Origin: Candidatus Latescibacterota bacterium
GTDB lineage: Bacteria; Latescibacterota; UBA2968; UBA8231
NCBI GenBank assembly: GCA_020852055.1
Contig: JADZBP010000086.1
Span: 1 to 34,924 of the forward strand
Length of the DNA: 34,924 nucleotides
Direction: 5' to 3'
Of the stretch, positions 16,007 through 24,081 are shown piece by piece. Positions within the stretch are counted from its first letter, which is position 1. Each line of letters opens with the position of its first letter. The notes under the pieces were generated by a model, which worked only from the letters and a program-made list of their open reading frames with translations, searched no databases and was not told the origin of the DNA. Position numbers and translations under genes: made by a program.

Positions 16007-16041
16007 TTGACTACTACTCAAATGTACAGTATATTTTGAGT
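16007..16041 (+). promoter_or_regulatory. Consensus-like promoter with overlapping palindrome, upstream of the short VOC gene
   Basis: TTGACT (16007-16012), exactly 17 bases, TATATT (16030-16035); predicted start near 16042, giving a 45-base leader. An inverted repeat ACTCAAA (16016-16022) / TTTGAGT (16035-16041) brackets the -10 element and could be a repressor site. The patch is AT-rich compared with its surroundings. Confidence 0.75.
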
Positions 16042-16086
16042 GCTCCTGACATCCCCTCAATCCCTTGTTCGGAGGAGATCCTAAGT

Positions 16087-16269
16087 ATGGCCCGAGTCAG
16101 TACCTACCTCAATTTTCCCCGCACCGAAACCGACCGCCTCTTCGCCGCCCTGTCGGCCGGGGGCAAGGTCGAGATGGCGCTCCAGGAGATGTTCTGGGGT
16201 GGGTACTTCGGCAGTCTGGTGGATCAGTTCGGGGTGAACTGGATGTTCAACTGCAACAGCAAGAACTAA
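16087..16269 (+). CDS. Internally deleted PhnB-like VOC/glyoxalase-fold protein (60 residues)
   Basis: The first 13 or so residues (MARVSTYLNFPRT) match the first strand of PhnB-type VOC proteins. The rest (from DRLFAALSAGGKVEMALQEM to the end, with FWGGYFGSLVDQFGVNWMFN) matches their C-terminal end, where full members have about 135-150 residues. About 80 residues of the middle, including most metal ligands and the first beta-alpha-beta module, are missing, and the join is in frame near residues 13-16. A strong GGAGGAG (16071-16077) and a consensus-like promoter remain. It cannot form a normal VOC domain alone. It is either a decaying gene or a minimal fragment that dimerises or has taken on another role. 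Confidence 0.75.
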   Translation: MARVSTYLNFPRTETDRLFAALSAGGKVEMALQEMFWGGYFGSLVDQFGVNWMFNCNSKN

Positions 16270-16281
16270 AGAGGGATGGGG

Positions 16282-16317
16282 GCAGCCGGGTTCCGGTTTG
16301 GGCCGGGACCCGGCTGC
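16282..16317. terminator. Shared hairpin between convergent VOC fragment and dus genes
   Basis: Perfect 10-base-pair stem (GCAGCCGGGT at 16282-16291 and ACCCGGCTGC at 16308-16317), 16-base loop, lying between the stops of two convergent genes and ending four bases from the dus stop. No T-run follows on either strand, so it may be a Rho-assisted or 3'-protecting structure rather than a classic intrinsic terminator. Confidence 0.55.
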
Positions 16318-16321
16318 TGCC

Positions 16322-17329
16322 TCAGGCTGCCAGGGAATCCGTCTGTTCGGCCAGGACCAGCAGGCGCTGCTCGACCTGGGCGGCCTCCTTGAGCGCCGCC
16401 AATTCCCCGCGCAGCCCCGAGGCGCCGGGCAGGCCGCGGAAATAGCCCGAGAAGTGGCGGCGCAGCCCGGCCAGGGCCGCGCTGCCGCCTTTGCGGGCCA
16501 CGGCCAGGTGCAGGTGCTCCAGGCACAGGGTTGCCCGTTCCGCCAGCGAGGGGTCGGGCAACAACTGGCCGGTGTCCAGGTAGTGCCGGGTCTGGCGGAA
16601 GATCCAAGGGTTCTGGATGGCGCCCCGGCCGATCATTACCCCGTCGCAGCCAGTCTCGGCAAAAGCCCGCTCCACGTCCCGGGGGGTGACCACGTCGCCG
16701 TTGAGGATCACGGGCATGGCCACCGCCTCCTTGACCTGGGGAATCCAGGCGTAATCCACCGTGCCCTGGTGCCCCTGGGCGCGGGTGCGGCAATGGATGG
16801 TGAGGGCCCGCACCCCCAGGTCCTCGAGCATGCGGGCCACCTCGACGATACGGATACTCCCGGTATCCCAGCCCAGGCGGGTCTTGACCGTGACCGGCAG
16901 ATGGGTGGAGCGCACCACCCGCGCCACCACCTCGCGCATGCGGGGCAGATCGCGCAGCAGGCCGGCCCCCGCCCCCCGCAGGGCCACATCGCTGACCCAG
17001 CAGCCGCAGTTGATGTCGATCAGGTCCGGGTTCTGGTCGGTGGCGATCCGGGCGGCCTGTTCCATCGACAGCTCGGTGGCCCCGTACAGCTGGATGCCCA
17101 GGGGCCGCTCCTCTTCGAGGAACTCCAGTTTCTGGTGGGCGCGGCGGGCGTGGCGGATCAGGCCCTCGGCATTGACGAACTCGGTATAGACGATGTCGGC
17201 GCCCAGTCGCCGGCACAGGGAGCGGAAGGGCAGATCGGTGACATCCTCCATGGGGGCCAGGAGCAGGCCGGGGCTGACCCGGACCGGACCGATGGTGAGG
17301 GGAGCACTGCGCGACACGCCGGTCTGCAA
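16322..17329 (-). CDS. dusB: tRNA-dihydrouridine synthase (DusB-like)
   Basis: 335-residue FMN enzyme reducing uridine to dihydrouridine in tRNA. It has the N-terminal LAPMEDVTDLPFR and an active-site segment INCGCWVSDVALRGAGAGLL with catalytic Cys110. Further on are VTVKTRLGW, LTIHCRTRAQG (substrate/FMN contacts), ILNGDV and GVMIGRGAIQNPW (FMN phosphate binding). The residue after the catalytic Cys is Trp where most Dus proteins have Pro. Subfamily is uncertain. The TTG at 17329 sits two bases after the NIPSNAP stop, suggesting coupling; GTG at 17317 is an alternative. It is the last gene of the fau-UPF0182-NIPSNAP-dus run. Confidence 0.9.
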   Translation of the reverse strand: MQTGVSRSAPLTIGPVRVSPGLLLAPMEDVTDLPFRSLCRRLGADIVYTEFVNAEGLIRHARRAHQKLEFLEEERPLGIQLYGATELSMEQAARIATDQNPDLIDINCGCWVSDVALRGAGAGLLRDLPRMREVVARVVRSTHLPVTVKTRLGWDTGSIRIVEVARMLEDLGVRALTIHCRTRAQGHQGTVDYAWIPQVKEAVAMPVILNGDVVTPRDVERAFAETGCDGVMIGRGAIQNPWIFRQTRHYLDTGQLLPDPSLAERATLCLEHLHLAVARKGGSAALAGLRRHFSGYFRGLPGASGLRGELAALKEAAQVEQRLLVLAEQTDSLAA

Positions 17330-17331
17330 GC

Positions 17332-17637
17332 CTATTTGAGTGAGCCGGGCAGGGCCTTCATCAGCCGCACCTCGCGCCGGCGGATGGTGGGCCGGAGTTC
17401 ACCGACGATCTTCTGCCATTCCGGGCTGCCGTAGTATGCGGCGATGGCTTTGTCGCGCGCCTTGGCATTGGCAAAGGAGCGGATCCAGATGAACTCGTCC
17501 TCGCGCTCGGTGTTCTCCCAGGCGGCCACGAAGGTGACCCCGTACTTCTTCATGAAGCGGCGGGCCTTCTTGAAACCGGCGAGAAAGGTTTTCTTGGTGC
17601 CGGGGTGGAAGCGGTAGATACGCAGCTCGTACAGCAT
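17332..17637 (-). CDS. NIPSNAP family protein
   Basis: 101-residue ferredoxin-like (dimeric alpha-beta barrel) protein. The sequence opens LYELRIYRFHPGTKKTFLAGF and has a central FVAAWENTEREDEFIWIRSF, the usual NIPSNAP pattern, and ends with a basic strand. The biochemical role of bacterial members is not established. ATG 17637 has a good GGGAGG 8 bases upstream. It follows UPF0182 by 36 bases and directly precedes dus. Confidence 0.85.
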   Translation of the reverse strand: MLYELRIYRFHPGTKKTFLAGFKKARRFMKKYGVTFVAAWENTEREDEFIWIRSFANAKARDKAIAAYYGSPEWQKIVGELRPTIRRREVRLMKALPGSLK

Positions 17638-17673
17638 GTCGGGTGCCTCCCTGGTGAGCGATATGAGGATTGG

Positions 17674-20451
17674 TTACCTGAGGGTTTTCAGCAGTTCGCC
17701 GAGTTTCTTGATCTCTTCGCCGTAGAGCGCCCAGTCGCCGCGGCGCTGCGCCTCGATGGCGCGGTCGTACGCCGCCCTGGCCTTGTCGAGCACACTGCCA
17801 CTGGCCACGGCGGATTCCGGGAGAGCATTCCCGGGGTTCTCCTCGTTCGCGGTTGGGGCGGAGGTGATCTGTCCGCCGAAGACCACCGCCAGCGCCGCGT
17901 CGAGGGTCTCCTCCATGGCGATGCGATCCTCGTAGGCGACGATCACCCGCTTCAACTCCGGGATCTTGCCGCCTTCGGCCCGCAGGTAGATGGGCTGGAT
18001 GTAAATCAGTGATTCCTCGATGGGGATGACCAGCAGGTTGCCCCGGACCACCTCGGAACCGCGCTGGTCCCACAGGGAGATCTGGCGGGAGATATCCGCG
18101 TCCTGATTGATGCGGTTGCTGATCTGCGTGGGGCCGTAAACCAGCTTCTGTTTGGGGAAGCGGCACACCATCAACTGCCCGTAGAACTCGCCGTCATTGC
18201 GCGCCACCATCCAGGCCGAAAGGTTGTCCTTGCCGCGGGGGGTGAAGGGGATCATCAGGATATACTCCTCCCGCGTTTCCCCCGGCAGTTTCATGATCAT
18301 GTGCCGCCCCATCATCTCGGCCTGCTCGCCGCCGGCCGTGCCCGGGATCTGCCACTGGTCTTCCTTGTTGTAGAAGATCTGGGCCTCGCCCATGTGGTAG
18401 ACGGTGTAGAGCGCCGTCTGGTAGTCGAAGAGCATATCCGGGTAGCGGATATGGGCCCGCAGGTCTTTGTCCATCTCAGCGAGGGGCACGAACGAACCGC
18501 GGAAAATCCGGGCGTAGGCCTGAATGACGGGGTCCTGCTCATCGGCGATATAGCAGGTCATCTTGCCGTCGTAGGCATCGACCACCACCTTGACCGAATT
18601 CCGGATGTAGTTGAGGCGGCTGCCCGGCAGGGAATGGAAACGGTCCCGGACCAGCTCGGCGTACGGGTAGCGGTCGGAGGTGGTGTAGGCGTCGCAGATC
18701 CACTTCAGCTCGCCCTGGGGGGTGACCACCATATAGGGATCGCGGTCCAACTGCAGGAAGGGCAGGGCCCGGCTGACCCGGTCTTCGATGTTGCGGTAGT
18801 ACATGATCCGCGAGTCTGCGGTGATGTCGTTGGACATCAGCATCTTCAGCGAGCCGAAGCGCAGGGCGAAGAGGATCTTGCGGAAGAGGGATTGGACCGG
18901 CACGCCCCCGGTGCCTGAGTACTGGGAGAAGACGTTTTCCTCCCCCGAAGGGTAGTCGAATTCCTTGGCCTTGGTGTTCACCGCCACCCAATCGTTGGCC
19001 ATCTCGCCGTAGTAGATCTCGGGCCGCTTGACGGCGAGTGCTTCGATGCTCGAGGAGGGTGGCAGGTCCTTGACGAAGAGCACGGGTAAACCCTCCGAGG
19101 TCACTTCGTTGACCGGGCCCAGGGTGAGCCCGAAGCCGTGGGTGAAGGTCAGGCGTTCGTTGATGAAGGTGCGCTGGGGCAGACTCGCCGGATTGAGTTC
19201 GCGCGGCGAGAGCAGCACCTGGCGGTAATCGCCGTTGAGGTAGTAGCGGTCGCTGTCGACGGAGATGAAATCGTAGTAGGTGCGGATCTCCTGCAACTGT
19301 CCGAAGGTGTCGAGCAGGGGTTCGCGGTCCCACAGCCGCACGTTGCGGATGGTGGACTGGTTGTTGTTGATGTCGGCCATGCTGAGCACGGCTTCGCCGC
19401 CCAGGTTGCGCTCGATGATGCGGTCCAGTCCAAAAGCCTTCTGGGTGGCATCGATGTGGTACTTGAGATAGGGGGCTTCCTTGACCAGTTCGTTGGGGGC
19501 AACCACGAACTTCTGCAGGAGCGCCGGGTAGATCCAGCCGCCCGCCACCGCGGCCACCACATAGAGGCCCAGGGTCAGGGGGAGGAGGCGTTTGCTGGAG
19601 CGGAAGATGTCGACCAGCACCAGCACTGCCGCCACCGCCGCCAGGAATACCTGTAGTTGCAGGAAAGGCAGGGTGGCGTGCAGGTCGGTGTAACTGGCGC
19701 CGGTGAAGGGGCCGGTGGAGCTGTAGAGCAGGGAGGGGATGTTGACGGCGTGGATCTTGAAGCTGGTCAGCGCAAAGAGCAGCGCGGCAAGCACCGCCAG
19801 ATGGGTCTTGGCCCGCTTGTCGACCACCAGGGACTTGACCAGGCCCGCCTCCGGGTGCGGCTGCTTCAGGGTGATGGCGCCCCGCAGCACATAGGTGCCG
19901 GCGGCAGCGGCCAGCGAAGCGATCAGCAGCCAGAGCCCCAGCCCCACCACCAGTTGTACAAAGGGCAGGGTAAAGAAATAAAAGCCGATGTCGCGGCCAA
20001 ATACCGGATCGTTCACCCCGAAGGGCACGGCATTGGTGTACATCAGGATGGTTTCCCAGTTGCTGCCGCCGATCAGGCCGTTGAGCAGGCCCAGGACCAC
20101 GGCCACCGGAACGGCGAAGGTGCGGATATAGCGTTCCAGGTTGAGCACCCGCACCCGATTGGCTTCCCCTTCCCGCACCCGGATGATCAGTGGCCGTGCG
20201 GCGACCAGGCTGCGGGCGGCGCTGATATTGCCGTAGATGAAGAGGGCGCTCGCCACCCCCGTGCCCAGGCCCCAGTAGAACTTGGCGCTGAGCATGGTGG
20301 TGTAGATGCCGGCGAAGCCTAGTTCCTCGAACCAGTACCAGTCGGTCAACAAGCGGACCATTTCGGGCACCAGGAAAAAGAGCAGCAACACGCCGCCGGA
20401 AGCGGCGTAGGAAACGAACTTCCTGGAGAGGTCAAACTTGGGTTGGTTCAT
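17674..20451 (-). CDS. UPF0182 family large membrane protein
   Basis: 925-residue membrane protein of unknown function. About seven hydrophobic segments occupy the first third (for example around residues 18-32, 50-75, 110-128, 163-190, 215-235, 262-285 and 292-312). A long soluble, probably extracytoplasmic, domain of some 550 residues follows (FGLDRIIERNLGGEA through IAMEETLDAALA), then a flexible linker and a charged terminal helix (DKARAAYDRAIEAQRRGDWA) typical of UPF0182. The length matches the family, known chiefly from actinobacteria, cyanobacteria and scattered others. Its start overlaps the fau gene by 20 bases. No function can be assigned from context. Confidence 0.92.
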   Translation of the reverse strand: MNQPKFDLSRKFVSYAASGGVLLLFFLVPEMVRLLTDWYWFEELGFAGIYTTMLSAKFYWGLGTGVASALFIYGNISAARSLVAARPLIIRVREGEANRVRVLNLERYIRTFAVPVAVVLGLLNGLIGGSNWETILMYTNAVPFGVNDPVFGRDIGFYFFTLPFVQLVVGLGLWLLIASLAAAAGTYVLRGAITLKQPHPEAGLVKSLVVDKRAKTHLAVLAALLFALTSFKIHAVNIPSLLYSSTGPFTGASYTDLHATLPFLQLQVFLAAVAAVLVLVDIFRSSKRLLPLTLGLYVVAAVAGGWIYPALLQKFVVAPNELVKEAPYLKYHIDATQKAFGLDRIIERNLGGEAVLSMADINNNQSTIRNVRLWDREPLLDTFGQLQEIRTYYDFISVDSDRYYLNGDYRQVLLSPRELNPASLPQRTFINERLTFTHGFGLTLGPVNEVTSEGLPVLFVKDLPPSSSIEALAVKRPEIYYGEMANDWVAVNTKAKEFDYPSGEENVFSQYSGTGGVPVQSLFRKILFALRFGSLKMLMSNDITADSRIMYYRNIEDRVSRALPFLQLDRDPYMVVTPQGELKWICDAYTTSDRYPYAELVRDRFHSLPGSRLNYIRNSVKVVVDAYDGKMTCYIADEQDPVIQAYARIFRGSFVPLAEMDKDLRAHIRYPDMLFDYQTALYTVYHMGEAQIFYNKEDQWQIPGTAGGEQAEMMGRHMIMKLPGETREEYILMIPFTPRGKDNLSAWMVARNDGEFYGQLMVCRFPKQKLVYGPTQISNRINQDADISRQISLWDQRGSEVVRGNLLVIPIEESLIYIQPIYLRAEGGKIPELKRVIVAYEDRIAMEETLDAALAVVFGGQITSAPTANEENPGNALPESAVASGSVLDKARAAYDRAIEAQRRGDWALYGEEIKKLGELLKTLR

Positions 20452-21058
20452 GAGGAGAGATCCCCCTTTCCTCCGCGCAGCAGTAGGCCGCGGCTTCGGT
20501 GACCACGAGGTCCATGGGGATGTCGTGGGGTTCTGCGGGCAGTTCGCCGCGCAGCAATGGGTGGTAGATCAGGCCGGCCTTGAGGCCTTCGACCCGGGCT
20601 AGAAAGCGGTCGTAGTAGCCCCCGCCCAGCCCGAGGCGGTTGCCGCGCCGGTCGAAGGCCAGGCCCGGCACCACCACCAGGTTGATGAGGTCCAGGTCCT
20701 CCAGCCAGGAGGAATGGTCGGCGGTCGGTTCGAAGAGCCCCCAGCGGCCCGGCTGCAACTGGTCCAGATCCTGAATCAGGGCGTGGCGCAGCACGCGGGT
20801 GCCTGGCCGCACCACCGGCACCGCCACCGCCCGCCCGCTGTCCAGGCTCTGGCGGATGAGCCCGGCGGTTTCCACCTCGTTGTCCTTGCTGGCGACATAT
20901 ATATGGATTAGTCGGGCGCGCTGGTACGCCTCGAGCTGCTGCAGGCGGTGGCACATGGCGGTGCTGGCGGCCGCCACCTGGGCCGGGGTGAGGGCCCTTC
21001 TGGCAGCCAGACCGTCGACGCGCAGCCGCGCCTTGATTTCCGGAGGGGTAGAGGTCAC
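20432..21058 (-). CDS. fau: 5-formyltetrahydrofolate cyclo-ligase
   Basis: 208-residue enzyme converting 5-formyl-THF to 5,10-methenyl-THF with ATP, part of folate one-carbon metabolism. The N-terminal basic helix with Arg20-Arg21 and the KDNEVET segment (Glu61) fit the substrate pocket. The ATP-binding signature is VVVPGLAFDRRGNRLGLGGG (about 128-147), followed by YYDRFL. Start is GTG at 21058; there is no Shine-Dalgarno, but a near-perfect promoter ends 8 bases before it, predicting a leaderless transcript. An ATG at 21067 is out of frame. It heads the run fau-UPF0182-NIPSNAP-dus and is divergent from uppS. Confidence 0.93.
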   Translation of the reverse strand: MTSTPPEIKARLRVDGLAARRALTPAQVAAASTAMCHRLQQLEAYQRARLIHIYVASKDNEVETAGLIRQSLDSGRAVAVPVVRPGTRVLRHALIQDLDQLQPGRWGLFEPTADHSSWLEDLDLINLVVVPGLAFDRRGNRLGLGGGYYDRFLARVEGLKAGLIYHPLLRGELPAEPHDIPMDLVVTEAAAYCCAEERGISPHEPTQV

Positions 21059-21066
21059 TGGCGGGC

Positions 21067-21095
21067 ATAATACAGGCAGGCCGCGCTGGTGTCAA
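21067..21095 (-). promoter_or_regulatory. Near-perfect promoter for fau, predicting a leaderless mRNA
   Basis: Minus strand TTGACA (21095-21090), exactly 17 bases, TATTAT (21072-21067). The predicted start is 21060, two bases before the GTG start of fau at 21058. No room exists for a ribosome-binding site. Confidence 0.8.
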
Positions 21096-21104
21096 GGCAG
21101 CGGC

Positions 21105-21133
21105 TTGACTTATCCGGGGGCAGCCTGTAGATT
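21105..21133 (+). promoter_or_regulatory. Candidate uppS promoter, back-to-back with the fau promoter
   Basis: TTGACT (21105-21110), 17 bases, TAGATT (21128-21133); predicted start near 21140 and a leader of about 29 bases to the uppS ATG. The -35 elements of the two divergent promoters are only 9 bases apart, so the polymerases should compete. A five-codon open frame (21145-21162) lies within the leader. Confidence 0.55.
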
Positions 21134-21168
21134 CGGCAACGGCTATGGCCTCCTACCTGTAAAGCCCA

Positions 21169-21942
21169 ATGTCCACACCCGCACTCGCCAAACCGCTGGA
21201 CCCCCAGGAAGACGCCCGTATCCAGCAGGAACTCAAGGCCCAGGGCAATCTGCCGCGGCATATCGCCATCATCATGGACGGCGACCGCCGCTGGGCCGCT
21301 GAGCGCAACCTGCCCCGGACCGAGGGCCACCGCTTTGCCCGCGAGTCGGTGCGCGACATCGTCCGCGCCTGCGGCCAATTGCAGGTGGGGGTGCTCACCC
21401 TCTACACCTTTTCCACCGAGAACTGGAACCGCTCCCGCCTCGAGGTGCAGGCCCTGATGCGCTGGCTGCGCGAGGTGTTGCGCGAGGAAACCGCCGAGCT
21501 GGACCGGAACAATGTGCGCCTCAACGCCATCGGCCGCCTCGAAGGACTGCCCAAGTCCGTGCAGCAGGCCCTGCGCAAATCCCTGGACCAGACCGCCGGC
21601 AACACCGGTCTGCTGCTCAACCTGGCCCTCAACTACGGCGGCCGCAGCGAACTGGTGGACGCCTTCCGCACCCTGGCGGCCCAGGTCAAACACGGGCAGC
21701 TCAAGGCCGAGGAGATCGACGAGAGCCATATCGGCAAAGCCCTCTACACCGCCGGCATGCCCGACCCCGACCTGCTCATCCGCTCCAGCGGCGAGATGCG
21801 CCTGAGCAACTTTCTCACCTGGCAGAGCGTCTATACGGAGTTGTGGGTCACTCCCATCTACTGGCCGGATTTCCGCCGCCAACACCTGTACGAAGCCATC
21901 CGCTCCTACCAGCAGCGCCAGCGCCGTTTCGGCGGAGCCTGA
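21169..21942 (+). CDS. uppS: Undecaprenyl diphosphate synthase (cis-prenyltransferase)
   Basis: 257-residue enzyme making the C55 carrier lipid for peptidoglycan and O-antigen. Motif 1 is HIAIIMDGDRRWA with catalytic Asp37; the next-but-one residue is Asp39 where nearly all family members have Asn (MDGN). Others: TLYTFSTENWNRS, LNYGGRSELVDAFR, and the terminal RSSGEMRLSNF with WQSVYTELW and WPDF, with the pyrophosphate-binding Arg and Glu present. It opens the conserved order uppS-cdsA-rseP. Leader and start have little Shine-Dalgarno. The Asn-to-Asp change is unusual and could affect activity or substrate handling. Confidence 0.95.
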   Translation: MSTPALAKPLDPQEDARIQQELKAQGNLPRHIAIIMDGDRRWAAERNLPRTEGHRFARESVRDIVRACGQLQVGVLTLYTFSTENWNRSRLEVQALMRWLREVLREETAELDRNNVRLNAIGRLEGLPKSVQQALRKSLDQTAGNTGLLLNLALNYGGRSELVDAFRTLAAQVKHGQLKAEEIDESHIGKALYTAGMPDPDLLIRSSGEMRLSNFLTWQSVYTELWVTPIYWPDFRRQHLYEAIRSYQQRQRRFGGA

Positions 21943-21950
21943 GACCGCCG

Positions 21951-22766
21951 ATGGGCGCCCGCTCCAATCTGGCCCTGCGGGTCCTCTCCGCCTGTATTTT
22001 TGTGCCGGCCATCCTCGCCCTCAGCTGGGCGGGCGGTCTGGCCCTGCTGGCCCTGGTCCTGGCCATCGTCGGGCGGGGTTCGTGGGAGTTTTTCCGGCTG
22101 GCTCGGGGAGCCGGCCACCGGCCGATGGCCTGGCTGGGCATCGGCCTTTCCCTGGGGCTGAGCCTGCACCTGTACCTGCGGGGCCCGGTCCAGCTCGAAC
22201 TGGTGCTGGGAGGGTCGTTGCTGCTGTGTCTGCTGGCGGCGCTGCGCCACGGGGTCGAAGGGTACGGGAGCCGGGTGTGGTGGACGCTAGGCGGGGTCGT
22301 TTACCTGGGCCTGCTGGGCAGCGCCCCCCTGATCCTCGTCCACCAGGTCGGGCAGGAGCAGGCCGGGTGGTTGCTCATCGCCCTTTTCTGGTGTATCTGG
22401 CTGACCGACAGCGCCGCCTACTGCTGCGGCCGGCTCTGGGGCAAACGCAAGCTGGCCCCTGCCATCAGCCCGGCCAAAACCGTGGCCGGCTTCGTCGGCG
22501 GCACCTTAGGCGGGCTGGTGCCCCTGGCCTTTTCGTCCCAGATTCCCTTGCTCGGTACGGGGGAACTGGCCGGCCTGCTGGTGTTGGCCAGCCTGGGCGG
22601 CCAGGGCGGGGATCTGGTCGAATCGGCCCTCAAGCGCGATCTGGGGGTCAAGGACGCCCCGGCCCTGATCCCCGGGCACGGGGGCATGCTCGATCGTTTC
22701 GACTCCTACTTGTTTTGTTTTCCCATCGCGTATATTTATCTCGACCTCCTAGCCGCCGTCCGCTGA
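21951..22766 (+). CDS. cdsA: Phosphatidate cytidylyltransferase
   Basis: 271-residue integral membrane enzyme forming CDP-diacylglycerol from phosphatidate and CTP, the entry to phospholipid synthesis. Mostly hydrophobic helices; the C-terminal PROSITE-type signature is intact, SALKRDLGVKDAPALIPGHG then GMLDRFD (225-251). LTDSAAYCCGRLWGKRKLAP with ISPAKT before it matches the other conserved loop. ATG 21951 follows the uppS stop by 8 bases; an upstream in-frame start at 21843 would overlap uppS heavily and is rejected. Its product could also supply inositol phospholipid synthesis together with Ino1 in this window, but no such synthase is seen. Confidence 0.94.
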   Translation: MGARSNLALRVLSACIFVPAILALSWAGGLALLALVLAIVGRGSWEFFRLARGAGHRPMAWLGIGLSLGLSLHLYLRGPVQLELVLGGSLLLCLLAALRHGVEGYGSRVWWTLGGVVYLGLLGSAPLILVHQVGQEQAGWLLIALFWCIWLTDSAAYCCGRLWGKRKLAPAISPAKTVAGFVGGTLGGLVPLAFSSQIPLLGTGELAGLLVLASLGGQGGDLVESALKRDLGVKDAPALIPGHGGMLDRFDSYLFCFPIAYIYLDLLAAVR

Positions 22767-22770
22767 AACC

Positions 22771-24075
22771 ATGATCAGCACACTGTTGTATTTCATCGTT
22801 GCCCTGGGCCTGCTGGTCTTTGTGCACGAGTTGGGCCACTTCCTGGTGGCCAAAAAAGCCGGCATCCGGGTGGAAAGGTTCTCCCTGGGTTATCCGCCCA
22901 AGATGTTTGGGGTGACCGTGGGGGAGACCGAATACTGCATCTCCTGGATTCCCTTTGGCGGGTACGTGAAGGTGGCGGGCATGGCCGACGTGGGCACCGC
23001 CGACACCACTGGCGCCCCCTGGGAGTTCCCCTCCAAACCGATCTGGGTGCGCATGGCGGTGATCGCCGCCGGCCCCTTCATGAACTTTGCCTTTGCTTTT
23101 GCCGCCTTCATGGGGCTTTTCATCGCCTACGGCATCGATACCTACGAAACCACGGCGGTGCTGCCGGCCGAAAGCTCCGCGGCGGTCCAGGCCGGGGTCC
23201 AGCGGGGCGATTTGGTGCTGCGGGTGGCGGGCCAGCTGGTGACCAACGAGCACCAGTTGCGCCAGGCCCTCAAGGCCACCCATCAGCGCGGGGCGACCCT
23301 CGAAGTACAGCGGGGCGACCAGACCCTGCAGGTGGCGCTGCCGGCCACGGCGGAGGAAAACTACGGCCTGAGCCCGCTGATGTTGACCAAGGTGGGGCAG
23401 GTGGTGCCCGACATGCCCGCCGCCCAGATCGGCCTGCAGCCGGGGGACCGGATCGTCGGGGTGGCCGGGCAGCCAGTGGCCGACTGGGAACAGATGAAGG
23501 AGCAGATCAGCAGCCATCCCGGGGAGACGATCACCCTCGAATGGGAGCGGGAGGGCCAGCGCCTGCAGGCCCAGATCACCCCGGTGGCCCATACCGAGGG
23601 GGACAAGAGTGTGGGCCAGATCGGCATCGCCCCCAAGGTGGTGCAGGCGACGGTGGGAGCGGGCGAAGCCCTGCGCCTGAGCGGGCGGGTGCTGTACAAT
23701 TCTTCCTGGATGATCCTCGATTTCATCCGCCAGCTTTTCCGGGGCGACCGTTCCACCGAAGAACTGGGCGGGCCGCTGCGCATCGCCCAGATGGCCGGCC
23801 AGACCGGCGAGCAGGGGCTCAAGTCCTTTATCAGCTTCCTGGCCATGCTCAGCGTCAACCTGGCCATCATCAACCTGCTGCCCATCCCGGTGCTCGACGG
23901 CGGCCTGCTGACCTTCCTCACCCTCGAGGCGATCCGCCGCCGGCCTCTGACGCTGCGCCAGCACCAGTTGTTCCAGCAGGTGGGTCTGGCGATCATGCTC
24001 TGCATCATGCTGCTGGTCACCTTCAACGACCTGAACCAGATGGTGTTCCACCGCATCATGGAGTTGTTCGAATAA
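22771..24075 (+). CDS. rseP: RseP-type site-2 metalloprotease (RIP)
   Basis: 434-residue intramembrane zinc protease. The catalytic motif HELGH is at 19-23 in the first helix; the third zinc ligand is Asp376 in PIPVLDGGLL; two PDZ-like domains lie between (about 125-195 and 208-290, with AGVQRGDLVLRVAGQ and IGLQPGDRIVGVAGQ). In other bacteria it cleaves anti-sigma factors or remnant signal peptides. The anti-sigma substrate is not in the window. It starts 4 bases after cdsA; the frequent dxr gene between cdsA and rseP is missing here. Confidence 0.95.
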   Translation: MISTLLYFIVALGLLVFVHELGHFLVAKKAGIRVERFSLGYPPKMFGVTVGETEYCISWIPFGGYVKVAGMADVGTADTTGAPWEFPSKPIWVRMAVIAAGPFMNFAFAFAAFMGLFIAYGIDTYETTAVLPAESSAAVQAGVQRGDLVLRVAGQLVTNEHQLRQALKATHQRGATLEVQRGDQTLQVALPATAEENYGLSPLMLTKVGQVVPDMPAAQIGLQPGDRIVGVAGQPVADWEQMKEQISSHPGETITLEWEREGQRLQAQITPVAHTEGDKSVGQIGIAPKVVQATVGAGEALRLSGRVLYNSSWMILDFIRQLFRGDRSTEELGGPLRIAQMAGQTGEQGLKSFISFLAMLSVNLAIINLLPIPVLDGGLLTFLTLEAIRRRPLTLRQHQLFQQVGLAIMLCIMLLVTFNDLNQMVFHRIMELFE

Positions 24076-24081
24076 TCTGCT

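Noticed and set aside
21145-21162. Five-codon open frame in the uppS leader as a regulatory leader peptide
   Set aside because: It is very short, has no Shine-Dalgarno and can arise by chance.
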